From: Bryocella elongata
Lineage (GTDB): Bacteria > Acidobacteriota > Terriglobia > Terriglobales > Acidobacteriaceae
Assembly (NCBI RefSeq): GCF_900108185.1
Contig: NZ_FNVA01000001.1
Location: 1,116,001 to 1,180,000, forward strand
Direction: 5' to 3'
DNA length: 64,000 nucleotides
The notes under the pieces are model-generated. The model did not search any database. It saw nothing but the letters and a program-made list of their open reading frames with translations, and was not told where the DNA came from. The stretch's first letter is position 1; the number at the start of each line of letters is the position of its first letter. Positions 36,101 to 42,893 of the stretch are shown here, piece after piece. A program made the translations under genes and the position numbers.

Positions 36101-36124
36101 ACCCTGAACCTGACAGTGCAGTAA
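30176..36124 (+). CDS. Giant secreted protein: SBBP-like propeller plus about ten choice-of-anchor-D (ASH-like) repeats
   Basis: A 1982-residue exported protein from ATG 30176 (signal peptide to about VESAAAQA). About residues 30-480 resemble beta-propeller repeats (LAMAFDPAGNLYVTGTTSSS; FLAKYDANLNLAFLTFLG). From about 590 to 1800 roughly ten immunoglobulin-like repeats of 90-120 residues share the pattern ...DFG...TNTGT.PL...F...C...L...A.C...V.F.P...G...GTL.... Each has a conserved Cys pair, probably a disulfide. The C-terminus has one more Ig-like unit, a helix followed by GGARRRR, a second helix, a lipobox-like LAGCGGK and a short beta module. It looks surface-bound and adhesive. Long opposite-strand frames are shadows. 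Confidence 0.85.
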   Translation: MTLRTRVHPSLLLALLAIMACLGGVESAAAQAVNATQAVTLQGLRTSGGHGAFRAAAFGPNGNLYVLLDQHDGVRVLEFNSSATQVLAQTQQGATGDAGLAMAFDPAGNLYVTGTTSSSTLAGTGGAAFPTRADNSTNSFLAKYDANLNLAFLTFLGSRATAAASVAATADAVFVTGITFNPSFPVTSAGLQQAPAEGSSENGFVERFSTDGTTLVYATYLTGVNGNTVPAAIAADTTDDAYIAGATSSSGYPTFAALVPEMIGDATTTAGFLTRLNPTGSALVFSSFIPGTGITGMALDHATNSLLLAGNVAPGQFPIATVSGPLTSASYQSVLRLPLDGQSVTGSAITVPASASFVTPAGGGTAWVSASISTPLFPGATPPGYSLGDSALLHLNSAYGFDQTLRFGGLPTSNAGYATVTSAPAAPAVSNAGTTAALPMVESVTISGALATSEAFDLPLAAAPSTALPNALHDAVTGAACGSGQCTASAGLLALVETASSQPSLALSVDSLPNLILRNLGSATATGLGFAISGYSLSATTCGTTLAPSSQCMLTVAGTGPGSLTVSSSNADTQTFSLPATTATASAIALSTFELDFGIVTSTSSPATETLTITNLTGTPQSFPVKPDGGASSTPYALSASSTDCAAGTGAGTFVVAASSSCHVVFSLTASSSIDTAVRQPWLVGTRDVILTGWSQVSALNLSAQEVDFGVQFAGASSIRLPRYLYLSNDGSTAIAHTRAGLPASSPFSVSDGCPTVLDPHTVCQIAIGYNAPSTTSEDTATLNLDDGLSVLIAGQTRPQQGTTGSATNPSLSVSPSAISFATPVVTTGYSSTTQTITVSNTGAVPLAPSLAVNGDFTMASGCGATLAAGASCQALLTFAPSQPGARSGVLSISTGTTFAPTVVSLSGTALPILPSNNGNLSLGQTYAGEPLVAWYLVQQPLTSLTVASASPQFSVVLEPNTGSAPTAISPAAFAQTVSGACNGCYLGVRFLSQTAGAQSVSLSFNTISGGNSYVVGLSATAMPVQGLLLSPTVRDFGPLAVNSSSAPIVFTLANLLASPATANIQTVAATGDFHVVTNQSGGAACSGALVETGSCFVAVQFAPTATGDRTGTLTIATDQGTVTASLTGFGLSDPGFALSSNALTFTNAPNSTATQQQITLTNTGSVNLSIGTPLSSDASFTATSTCGALAVQATCTVTVTFAPQSATVSATLSIPVTSTINGQVSTTTYTVPLTGSYTTQQAGLELVPGQVNFGSAATATAGTTRLFTLNNLTAKALVVSFTAPRNFPLDAPAPCPTIAANASCTFTVDYLPLTAGALTGTLFANGAPADGTAVDGASAVQALAYLQGYGTGSASLSLSGSNAPGAPLNFGQATSGQTTTQTIVVTNNGTAPLNVLRVVSQPPFLATTTCGTVLAPSATCNIVLTYAPIYEVATGTSATPRNDAGLLTIESDAVSSPDVLELIGTAGAVISPSPASSAVVAAYSLSEQSLTFPPTGIGNASAPQTVTLTNTGTTLLGMSGIHAPADFTTTSTCGALVPSATCTLSVTFTPTTASTATTRAEAIGIVTNGSAALDFISVVGSAGTSELQLNPTTVAFGTVNVGATGTASVTVMNSGTTPVVFNAVAATGAFTASAGTCPLPGASLAVGATCTLSVGFSPTIQGTATGTLSLSTSAGTQPLTVQLTGTAVIATLTVVPGALAFSTIALGSSGTLNLTLTNTGTAPVANISASISGSNAADFSVITPCPGTLQPGAFCTAIVSFTPAAGGSRAATLTVSSSDPSGPAIIPLSGAGVTLAGSFALTVNGGQTTASATVASGSPAVFPLTLTPINGFTGTVALTCTAIAGGQYATCSIAPSTLTITAGAQPSTATINTITKLVTSLRPGWSIGLTTLPVVGMLLLGGARRRRSYVATVVLLAGFGLSATLALAGCGGKSAPLTGTGSGGSSGTLNTPAGSYQYVVTATSTSGTTITSSVTLNLTVQ

Positions 36125-36130
36125 CGGTGT

Positions 36131-37381
36131 TTAGCAGGCGTCGGGCTCTTCGACTGCAGCCTTCGTACTCGTTGCGCGCTCAGGGACAGGGATCGCCTGC
36201 TGCCCGACGATCTCGATGCCATAGCCGTGCAGCGCTGGAACGTGCGTGGGGTGGTTGGTGAGGAGGCGAATCTTTCTGACGCCCAGATCCGAAAGGATCT
36301 GGCCACCGAGGCCAACCTGCCGCAGGACGCGAAGTTCGCGCGAGTCGCGCTCAACCGGCGCCGATGCCGGGCGGCCTCCGCTCTGATGCAGGATCAAACG
36401 GTTGGGCATGGGATTGCGGTCGATCCCAAAGCCGCGTTGCGTGTGATGCAGGTACAGGAGGATGCCGGCGCCGGACTTTGCGATGGCCTCCATCGAGGCT
36501 TCGACCGTGGCGTGGCAGTCGCAGAGCTTTGAGCCGAAGACGTTTCCCGCCAGGCAATGGGTGTGCACGCGAACCAGCAGCGGTTCGCCTCTCTTCGTGG
36601 CTTCGGCAATATCGCCGTAGACCAGCGCAACATGGGATTCCGCACCGTCGGCGGCGTCTGCTGGAGCCATTCCCGGCGAGCTGTTGTAGGCGATCATGCG
36701 GAACTCGCCGTGCTCGGTCGGCAGCACGCCTTCGCCAGAGCGCGAAACGTAGCGCTCATGCTGCAGGCGGTACTTGATGAGCTCTGCGACGGTGACCATC
36801 TTCATGTCGTGCTCGCGGCAGAACTGGATCAGGTCGGGCACACGAGCCATCGTGCCATCGTCGTTCATGATCTCGCAGATCACTCCTGCGGGAATGAGGC
36901 CTGCAATCCGAGCGAGATCGACCGAAGCCTCGGTCTGCCCGGCGCGCACCAGGACACCGCCGCGACGGGCGCGAAGCGGAAAGACATGTCCGGGCCGCGC
37001 GAGGTCGGTCGGCGAGGTTCCGGGGGAGATGGCCACCTGGATGGTGTGGGCACGATCGGCAGCGCTGATGCCGGTCGTCACACCCTCACGGGCTTCGATG
37101 GTCTCGGTAAAGGCGGTGCCGAATCGCGAGGTGTTGTCCTGGGTCATGGGGCCGAGGCGCAGAAAGTCGGCGCGTTCTTCGGTCAGCGTCAGGCAGATGA
37201 GCCCACGACCAAACTTCGCCATGAAGTTGATGACCTCAGGCGTGCAGAACTCGGCAGCGAGCGTGAGGTCGCCCTCGTTTTCGCGGTCCTCGTCGTCGAT
37301 GACGACCACCATGCGCCCTGCCTGCATTTCAGCAACGGCCTCAGGAATAGACGAGAACGGGGACTTGGGCGAATCGGGCAT
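36131..37381 (-). CDS. ribBA: RibBA: 3,4-dihydroxy-2-butanone-4-phosphate synthase with a divergent GTP cyclohydrolase II domain
   Basis: Riboflavin biosynthesis enzyme, 416 residues. The RibB half (1-205) is complete: DDEDRENEGDLT (metal and substrate acids), GFGRGLICL-type segment KFGRGLICL, RAGQTEASVDLARIAGL. The RibA half (about 210-400) keeps the zinc cysteines 276, 287 and 289 (THCLAGNVFGSKLCDC) and LGVRKIRLLTNHP, but the usual RQEGRGIGL stretch reads HHTQRGFGI (312-320) and the C-terminal TKxxKxGH is missing. RibB activity is likely, RibA activity doubtful (see findings). No FMN riboswitch was found upstream. Confidence 0.85.
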   Translation of the reverse strand: MPDSPKSPFSSIPEAVAEMQAGRMVVVIDDEDRENEGDLTLAAEFCTPEVINFMAKFGRGLICLTLTEERADFLRLGPMTQDNTSRFGTAFTETIEAREGVTTGISAADRAHTIQVAISPGTSPTDLARPGHVFPLRARRGGVLVRAGQTEASVDLARIAGLIPAGVICEIMNDDGTMARVPDLIQFCREHDMKMVTVAELIKYRLQHERYVSRSGEGVLPTEHGEFRMIAYNSSPGMAPADAADGAESHVALVYGDIAEATKRGEPLLVRVHTHCLAGNVFGSKLCDCHATVEASMEAIAKSGAGILLYLHHTQRGFGIDRNPMPNRLILHQSGGRPASAPVERDSRELRVLRQVGLGGQILSDLGVRKIRLLTNHPTHVPALHGYGIEIVGQQAIPVPERATSTKAAVEEPDAC

Positions 37382-37497
37382 GGTGAGACTCCTTCTCCTC
37401 CAGTATCGCGCCTCCGCCGGACTTCGGTCACGTGTCAGACCCGGCGTGAAACGGTATCCGCGGAAAGTCCCGTAAAGCTATGGCAGACGATGTCCCC

Positions 37498-38397
37498 TCA
37501 GGCTCGTGTGGGCCTGATGGCGGCGTCCCTGCCGAGAAGGGTGATGAGCACCCCCGCGACGATGACTCCGCAGGCCACATACTGTCGCGGCGAGAGTGTC
37601 TCGCCCGCCAGTACCGCGCCAAGGATCAGAGCCAGGACGGGGTTCACGTAGGCATAGCTGGCGACCCGCCGGGCAGGTTCATGCTGGAGGAGGTAGACGT
37701 ACGCGCTGAAGGCCAGAAGCGAGGCGAAGAAGATCAGGTAGAGCATGCTCCAGATGACCTTTGGAGTGAACGCCACGATTGAGACGTGCCCCCACTCCCG
37801 GGAAGCTCCGGAGAGCGCGAGCAAGGCCAGTCCTCCCACGGTCATCTGCCAGCCTGCCAGGACAGGCCGAGATTTGGGGAGCGTCAGTCGCGTGCTCAGG
37901 ACCGTCCCGAACGCCCAGAAGGTCGCCGCCAGGAATCCGAGCAGTACATAGCGGTTCAGACCTTTGTGGGTGACGAGGAAGTTCGCCGGCAGACTGAGGG
38001 CTACGACTCCACCGAGTCCGAGGAGCAACCCCAGTCCCGTCATCGCGGTCATACGGACGCGACGAACCCAAAGCCACTCGAACACAAAGATCTGTGCCGG
38101 GATCGTGGCAGCGGTAACAGCCGCCAACCCCGACACCAGCCTCTGCTCGATGAGGAACAGCAGAGCGTAGTCTCCGACGAAGAGAATGAGCGCGACGACA
38201 ATCAGGTTGCGCCACTCGATGCCCTTCGGCTGGGTCAACCGCCGGGCGAAGGCGTAGGCCACAAGCAGCAGTCCGGCCAGGAAGAAGCGCACTCCGGCGG
38301 CGAAGATCGGCGGGACGTCCGCCACCACCACCCGGATGGCGAGGAAGGATGCTCCCCAAAAGAGATAGATCGCCGCATAGGCGAGCACACGCTGCAT
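37498..38397 (-). CDS. EamA/DMT-family transporter, ten helices
   Basis: Inner-membrane exporter of 299 residues with two EamA domains. The first begins at the N-terminus (YAAIYLFWGASFLAIRV) and the second near residue 150 (YVLLGFLAATFWAFGTVLSTR); the family end motif is ILGAVLAGETLSPRQYVACGVIVAGVLI. I chose ATG 38397; the frame runs on upstream to 38565 without support. Substrates of such proteins are amino acids or metabolites. It is the next gene upstream of nothing obvious, 116 bp from the ribBA start. Confidence 0.88.
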   Translation of the reverse strand: MQRVLAYAAIYLFWGASFLAIRVVVADVPPIFAAGVRFFLAGLLLVAYAFARRLTQPKGIEWRNLIVVALILFVGDYALLFLIEQRLVSGLAAVTAATIPAQIFVFEWLWVRRVRMTAMTGLGLLLGLGGVVALSLPANFLVTHKGLNRYVLLGFLAATFWAFGTVLSTRLTLPKSRPVLAGWQMTVGGLALLALSGASREWGHVSIVAFTPKVIWSMLYLIFFASLLAFSAYVYLLQHEPARRVASYAYVNPVLALILGAVLAGETLSPRQYVACGVIVAGVLITLLGRDAAIRPTRA

Positions 38398-38473
38398 GGG
38401 GGAATTGTATGAGTTGATCTCTTGGGATCGGTTTGTCCCTGTCGCATCGGCGGAAGATGCCCGGAACGAACAA

Positions 38474-38494
38474 ACCCCGCCGAGGTGGCGGGGT
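38474..38494 (-). terminator. Terminator of the 75-residue protein gene
   Basis: Eight-base stem ACCCCGCC / GGCGGGGT with a five-base loop, followed on the minus strand by TTGTTCGTTCC. Confidence 0.75.
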
Positions 38495-38527
38495 CTGCGT
38501 GGTACGTCTGAAGAGAGCCGGACGAAT

Positions 38528-38755
38528 CTACAGCGTCGACTCGATCTCGAAGCCCCAGGCTTCAAGCAACGCTTCAGGGATGTACTTGGAGTTCTTGTTA
38601 CGGCGGGCCCACTCGCGCAGGCGAGTCGAACGGACGTACTGGTCCGGGGTCAGCTTGTACTCCTTCACAATCTGCTCGAAGGAAGTGATGGTCGGAACGA
38701 CGGGGCCGATCGGTTCGGGCTTGCCCCAGTTAGGATTGCCGCGGCGCTTTGCCAA
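38528..38755 (-). CDS. Small basic conserved-looking protein of unknown function
   Basis: About 75 residues from TTG 38755, which follows AAAGGA at good distance; GTG 38800 would add 15 residues. The N-terminus is very basic (AKRRGNPNWGKPEP), the middle and end are helical with SFEQIVKEYKLTPDQYVRSTRLREWARRNK and a final WGFEIESTL. The LTPDQY...LREWARRNKNSKYIPE pattern suggests a small nucleic-acid-binding or adaptor protein, but I recognise no family. It has its own terminator, which argues that it is real. Confidence 0.65.
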   Translation of the reverse strand: MAKRRGNPNWGKPEPIGPVVPTITSFEQIVKEYKLTPDQYVRSTRLREWARRNKNSKYIPEALLEAWGFEIESTL

Positions 38756-38897
38756 GTTCTTGGGTCCTTTCCACGCCGGGACAGCGTCCCGGGCGAACAC
38801 CTTAGTTTACCATCTTTTGACGCGAAATCCCCCATTCCGGCTCGGAGGGCCCAGGCCGGCTTCCGGGAACTGCTGTGAGCGCCGCCTTCTCGGCTAA

Positions 38898-38935
38898 AAA
38901 AGCGAAGGCCGCCAGCTCCCGGAGGAACTGGCGGC
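38898..38935 (-). terminator. Intrinsic terminator of the S10 peptidase gene
   Basis: Stem GCCGCCAG / CTGGCGGC with a short inner TCC/GGA extension; on the minus strand it is followed by CTTCGCTTTTTT. Confidence 0.85.
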
Positions 38936-38949
38936 TCGCGTTCTGGTGC

Positions 38950-40515
38950 TTACTTGCGGAGAGCCGTGGGGTACCACTTCTCCAGGTCGTCGTGCATCTG
39001 GTGCAGCGCGTCGACGTTGAGGTACACCATGTGCCCGGCCGGGTAGTAGCCGAAGCTGACGTTGGTCTTGATGTTGTCCGGCAGCATCATCTGGGCCAGA
39101 TCATGCTCGGTCCCGAAGAACGGAGTGGCGAGATCGAACCAGCCGTTGGCCGAGAAGACCTTCAGCGCAGGGTTCTTGCGCATCGCGTCCGCGAGGTCGA
39201 TGACGGTGTCAGGCTGAGGCATGCCGCCGCCGCCACCGCCGCCAAATCCGCGCATGCCGGAGGGCTGATGATGCCAGTCCCAACCGCCGTTGCCGCCCGA
39301 GCTCAGCTTGTAGGGCTCGGAGGTCGTGTAGTTGAGCTGGGTCATGAGGTAGGTGTGGAAGGCATCGACGAAGGGGCCGGAGATTCCGGTGTCCGAAGGA
39401 TCGAAGCTGGCTGTCTCTTCGACGCCATCTGCGTCCGGTCCGAGGAAGCGAGCGTCGTAGCGGCCCATCTGCTCTTCCTGGTCGCGGAGAAGTTCGGCGC
39501 GGAAGTGCGAGGCCTCGATGCGGAGGTGCGACTTCTTGACGTAGTCCACGCTGAGGCCGGTGAAGGCCGCAACCTTCGCCGCCATGGCGTCGAACTCGGC
39601 CTTGGGCAGCATGTCGCCCTGCTCAAGCGCGTTCAGATACTCGCCGCGGGCGAAGACGCGGGCCTTCTGTACGAAGTCCTGCATCGTGCCCGTGTGCGGC
39701 ACCTTGTTGTGATACCAGGCGATTGCGGCGTAGCTGGGCAGATAGGTAATCTCTGCAATGTCATAGCCAGGAGACCGCATGTAGTAGTTGAGGATCGACG
39801 AGAGCAGGACGACCCCGTTGAACTGGACGCCGTCGTTGTTCAGCGCAGCCACCAGTGCGGCCGAGCGGGGCGTCCCGTAGCTCTCACCGAAGAGGTACTT
39901 GGGCGAGTTCCAACGCTGGTTGATCGTGATGTAGCGCTCGATGAACTTGCGGAAGGCCGCAACGTCCTGATCGACGCCGGCGAAGTCCGACGCCTTGCCC
40001 TTGCCTGCGAGGCGCGAGAAGCCAGTCATCGGAGCGTCGATGAAGACGAGGTCCGACTTGTCGAGCAGGCTGTACTCGTTGTTCACCCAGGGGTGCGGCG
40101 CGGGGCGGGTCGCCTTGGGGCTGTCGGTCTCCACGCGCACCGGGCTGAAGGAGCCCATGTGCAGCCAGATGGTCGCCGAACCGGGGCCGCCGTTGTAGAA
40201 GAACGTGACCGGGCGGTCTTCGGACTTGGCGCCGTCGGCCGTGTAGGCGACGTAGAACATGCTGCCGATGGCCTTGTCGTCGTTGTCGTTGATCAGCAGG
40301 TTGCCAGCCGAGGCGGTGTAGTGGATCGTCTTGCCGCCACCGGTCCACTCATGCTGGGTCTTGACTTCCTTTTCAGGAGGAATGGGGAGCCCCGGAGCCT
40401 CACCGGCTGCGGGAGCAGCGTCGGCAGCAGGCCGTGTGGGGCGCTGGGCAAACATGGGCGAGCAGGTCAGGCCCAGGACAGCAGGCAACAGGGATGCGGT
40501 AACCAGGCGGCGCAT
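38950..40515 (-). CDS. S10-family serine carboxypeptidase-like peptidase, exported
   Basis: Exported alpha/beta hydrolase of 521 residues from ATG 40515 (signal peptide ends near MFAQ). Triad: Ser212 in FGESYGT, Asp461 in GWFDLATPF, His495 in YPAGHMVYLN. The oxyanion loop is FFYNGGPGSATIW, typical of serine carboxypeptidases. A Gly-rich run (about residue 425) sits just before the Asp motif. Such peptidases trim C-terminal residues from peptides in the periplasm. The frame extends upstream to 40887 across recQ but that part is not coding. Confidence 0.9.
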   Translation of the reverse strand: MRRLVTASLLPAVLGLTCSPMFAQRPTRPAADAAPAAGEAPGLPIPPEKEVKTQHEWTGGGKTIHYTASAGNLLINDNDDKAIGSMFYVAYTADGAKSEDRPVTFFYNGGPGSATIWLHMGSFSPVRVETDSPKATRPAPHPWVNNEYSLLDKSDLVFIDAPMTGFSRLAGKGKASDFAGVDQDVAAFRKFIERYITINQRWNSPKYLFGESYGTPRSAALVAALNNDGVQFNGVVLLSSILNYYMRSPGYDIAEITYLPSYAAIAWYHNKVPHTGTMQDFVQKARVFARGEYLNALEQGDMLPKAEFDAMAAKVAAFTGLSVDYVKKSHLRIEASHFRAELLRDQEEQMGRYDARFLGPDADGVEETASFDPSDTGISGPFVDAFHTYLMTQLNYTTSEPYKLSSGGNGGWDWHHQPSGMRGFGGGGGGGMPQPDTVIDLADAMRKNPALKVFSANGWFDLATPFFGTEHDLAQMMLPDNIKTNVSFGYYPAGHMVYLNVDALHQMHDDLEKWYPTALRK

Positions 40516-40688
40516 TGCGTACAGCCTCCAGATGGAGTTGAGTTTTGGGTGTTGAGTGGTAGACGGAGCTTGATGCAGTGGAGTCTCACGGAGCGCCCCC
40601 TGATATCTCAATCCGCCCTGAAACCTTCCTGCTGTGGAGATGCGGTACCAGTGGGCGGCAAAGAATATGCGAAGATTAGGCCAGACCG

Positions 40689-42824
40689 ATGCCTGCCGAT
40701 GCGACCCTGACCGAACTAAGTGAGCTGCTGCACCGGGTCTTCGGGCATCGCGAGTTCCGGCCCCACCAGCAGAAGGTCTGCGAGGCTGCCGCCAGTGGGC
40801 GGGATGTCCTGCTCGTAATGCCAACGGGCGCCGGAAAGAGCCTCTGCTATCAGCTCCCGGCTCTGGCCCTCGGAGCCGCAGACACAAGCGACCCTGACGA
40901 TGCCTTCGAGGCTCCAGGAGAGCAGTCGCAGCTGGAGCCGGGCAGGTTGCGTCGCCGGACCGGCCTTGTCATCTCCCCTCTCATCGCGTTGATGGACGAT
41001 CAGGCCTCCAAGCTGGAGCAGCTTGGCCTGCGCGTGGGACGGGTACATTCCGGGCTCGACCGCGAACAAGCTCGGGCGGCCTGCCGGGCCTATCTCGATG
41101 GAGAGCTGGACTTCCTCTTCATCGCCCCCGAACGCCTGCGAGTCCCTGGCTTCCCGGAGATGCTGGCTCGCCGGAAACCAGCTCTAGTAGCGGTTGATGA
41201 AGCGCATTGCATCTCGCAGTGGGGACATGACTTTCGCCCCGACTACCGCACCCTCGGCCAACACCTGCAGGCGTTGCGCCCGGCGCCGATCATCGCGCTC
41301 ACGGCGACAGCTACTCCCGAGGTTCAGAAGGACATCGTTCGCCAGCTCGCCCTTGAGGATGCTGCCGTCTTCATCACCGGCTTCCGCCGCACGAACCTCG
41401 CCGTAGAGGTCATCGAGCTCTCCAAGCCTCAGCGCGCTGAGTACACGATGAACCTGCTGCGCGAGAAGGCGGCACGGCCAGCGATCGTCTATGCCGCAAG
41501 CCGCAAGCAGGCCGAGGAGCTGGCCGGTACGCTGGGCAAGAAGTTTCCCGCTGCCGCGTACCACGCCGGACTGGAGCCCGCGACCCGTGAGCGCGTTGCC
41601 AGGGCGTTTGCTTCGGGAGAGCTGGAGGTCGTCGTTGCCACGGTCGCCTTCGGCATGGGCGTCGACAAGGCCGACGTGCGCACCGTGATCCACGTCGCGC
41701 TTCCTTCCACAGTCGAGGCCTTTTATCAGGAGATCGGCCGCGCCGGCCGCGACGGCAACCTCTCCCGCACGGTGCTGCTGCACAGCTTCGCCGACCGCAA
41801 GACGCAGGAGTTCTTCCTGGAGAAGAGCTATCCGGAGGTTCGAGAGCTGGAGCGCGTGGCGGCGATGCTGACCGACGAGCCCGTGGCGATGGAGTCCCTA
41901 TGCAAGCCGCTGCGAATGGACCTCGAGACCGTCCAGCGCGCCATCGAGAAGCTCACCGGGAACGGCGTCGCCTATGTCGAGATGAACGGCGAGGTACGCC
42001 GCGCTGCGGAGCCGCCGCGGGCCATGCGCTGGACTGCCGACTACGAGTTGCAGGTGGCGCATCGCCGCTCGCAGATCGACCGCATGATCGCCTTCGCCGA
42101 GGGCACCGACTGCCGCATGGCCGCGCTGGTGCGGCACTTCGGCGACACCAGCGACCGCATCGTGAGCTGCGGCCTTTGCGACATCTGCAAGCCCAATGAA
42201 GCGTCGATGCGTGATCCCACGCGCGAAGAACTCGGCTGGATGCGGCAGGCGCTCGCGTCGCTTGTGTCCCGCTCGACCTCCACCGGCAAGCTCTTCACCG
42301 AGATCGCTCCCCGCGCCGACCGCCGCGACTTCGACCGGGTGCTCGACGCCCTGGCCCGCGCGGGCATGCTGACCATCGCCGCCGACACCTTCAAGGCAGA
42401 GGATGGTCGCGAGATCAGCTACCGAAAGGCGACGGTGACCTACGAGGGCCGCACCGCGGACGCCGCGGACCTGGACACCGTCCGGCTGCGTGATGAGACC
42501 TCGGGCCTGAAGAGCGCGCCTCCCCGCAAGGCCTCCCGAACCAGCGCGCAAAGTCGCGGAGACCGGGTGAGTGCGCCTGCTGCCGCCGAGGTCGAGCTCA
42601 GCACAGAGCAGAAGGCTCTCGAAGAGCGGCTCCGCAATTGGCGTCGCGACGAGGCCAAAGCTGCGGGCCGACCATCCTTCTTCGTGATGGCCGACTCTGT
42701 GCTCCGCTCCATTGCCTTCTCCATGCCGAAGTCCATTCCGGAGCTGGAACGCATCAAGGGCATCGGGCCGGAGAAGCTCGACCGCTATGGTGCAGCCATT
42801 GTGGGACTTTGCCGCGAGGGCTGA
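40689..42824 (+). CDS. recQ: ATP-dependent DNA helicase RecQ
   Basis: 3'-5' DNA helicase for recombination and fork repair, 711 residues. Walker A is MPTGAGKSLCYQLPA (Lys50), DEAH box VDEAHCISQWGHDFRPDY, motif III LTATATPEVQ, motif V/VI VATVAFGMGVDKADVR and QEIGRAGRDG. The RecQ zinc site lies in CRMAALVRHFGD...CGLCDIC and an HRDC domain ends the protein (SIPELERIKGIGPEKLDRYG). Unusual: about 30 extra residues (61-90, acidic then basic) stand between motifs I and Ia, and a long linker precedes the HRDC domain. ATG 40689. Confidence 0.93.
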   Translation: MPADATLTELSELLHRVFGHREFRPHQQKVCEAAASGRDVLLVMPTGAGKSLCYQLPALALGAADTSDPDDAFEAPGEQSQLEPGRLRRRTGLVISPLIALMDDQASKLEQLGLRVGRVHSGLDREQARAACRAYLDGELDFLFIAPERLRVPGFPEMLARRKPALVAVDEAHCISQWGHDFRPDYRTLGQHLQALRPAPIIALTATATPEVQKDIVRQLALEDAAVFITGFRRTNLAVEVIELSKPQRAEYTMNLLREKAARPAIVYAASRKQAEELAGTLGKKFPAAAYHAGLEPATRERVARAFASGELEVVVATVAFGMGVDKADVRTVIHVALPSTVEAFYQEIGRAGRDGNLSRTVLLHSFADRKTQEFFLEKSYPEVRELERVAAMLTDEPVAMESLCKPLRMDLETVQRAIEKLTGNGVAYVEMNGEVRRAAEPPRAMRWTADYELQVAHRRSQIDRMIAFAEGTDCRMAALVRHFGDTSDRIVSCGLCDICKPNEASMRDPTREELGWMRQALASLVSRSTSTGKLFTEIAPRADRRDFDRVLDALARAGMLTIAADTFKAEDGREISYRKATVTYEGRTADAADLDTVRLRDETSGLKSAPPRKASRTSAQSRGDRVSAPAAAEVELSTEQKALEERLRNWRRDEAKAAGRPSFFVMADSVLRSIAFSMPKSIPELERIKGIGPEKLDRYGAAIVGLCREG

Positions 42825-42893
42825 CCTTCAGCGGGCAGCCGAATGACTTGTGCTCCATCGCCGACATCTCAAGATGAGATGATGGTGGGCGAT

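Noticed and set aside
37382-37497. FMN riboswitch upstream of ribBA
   Set aside because: The conserved AGGGTGAAATTCCC-type core and the pairing arms are absent from the 116-bp gap.
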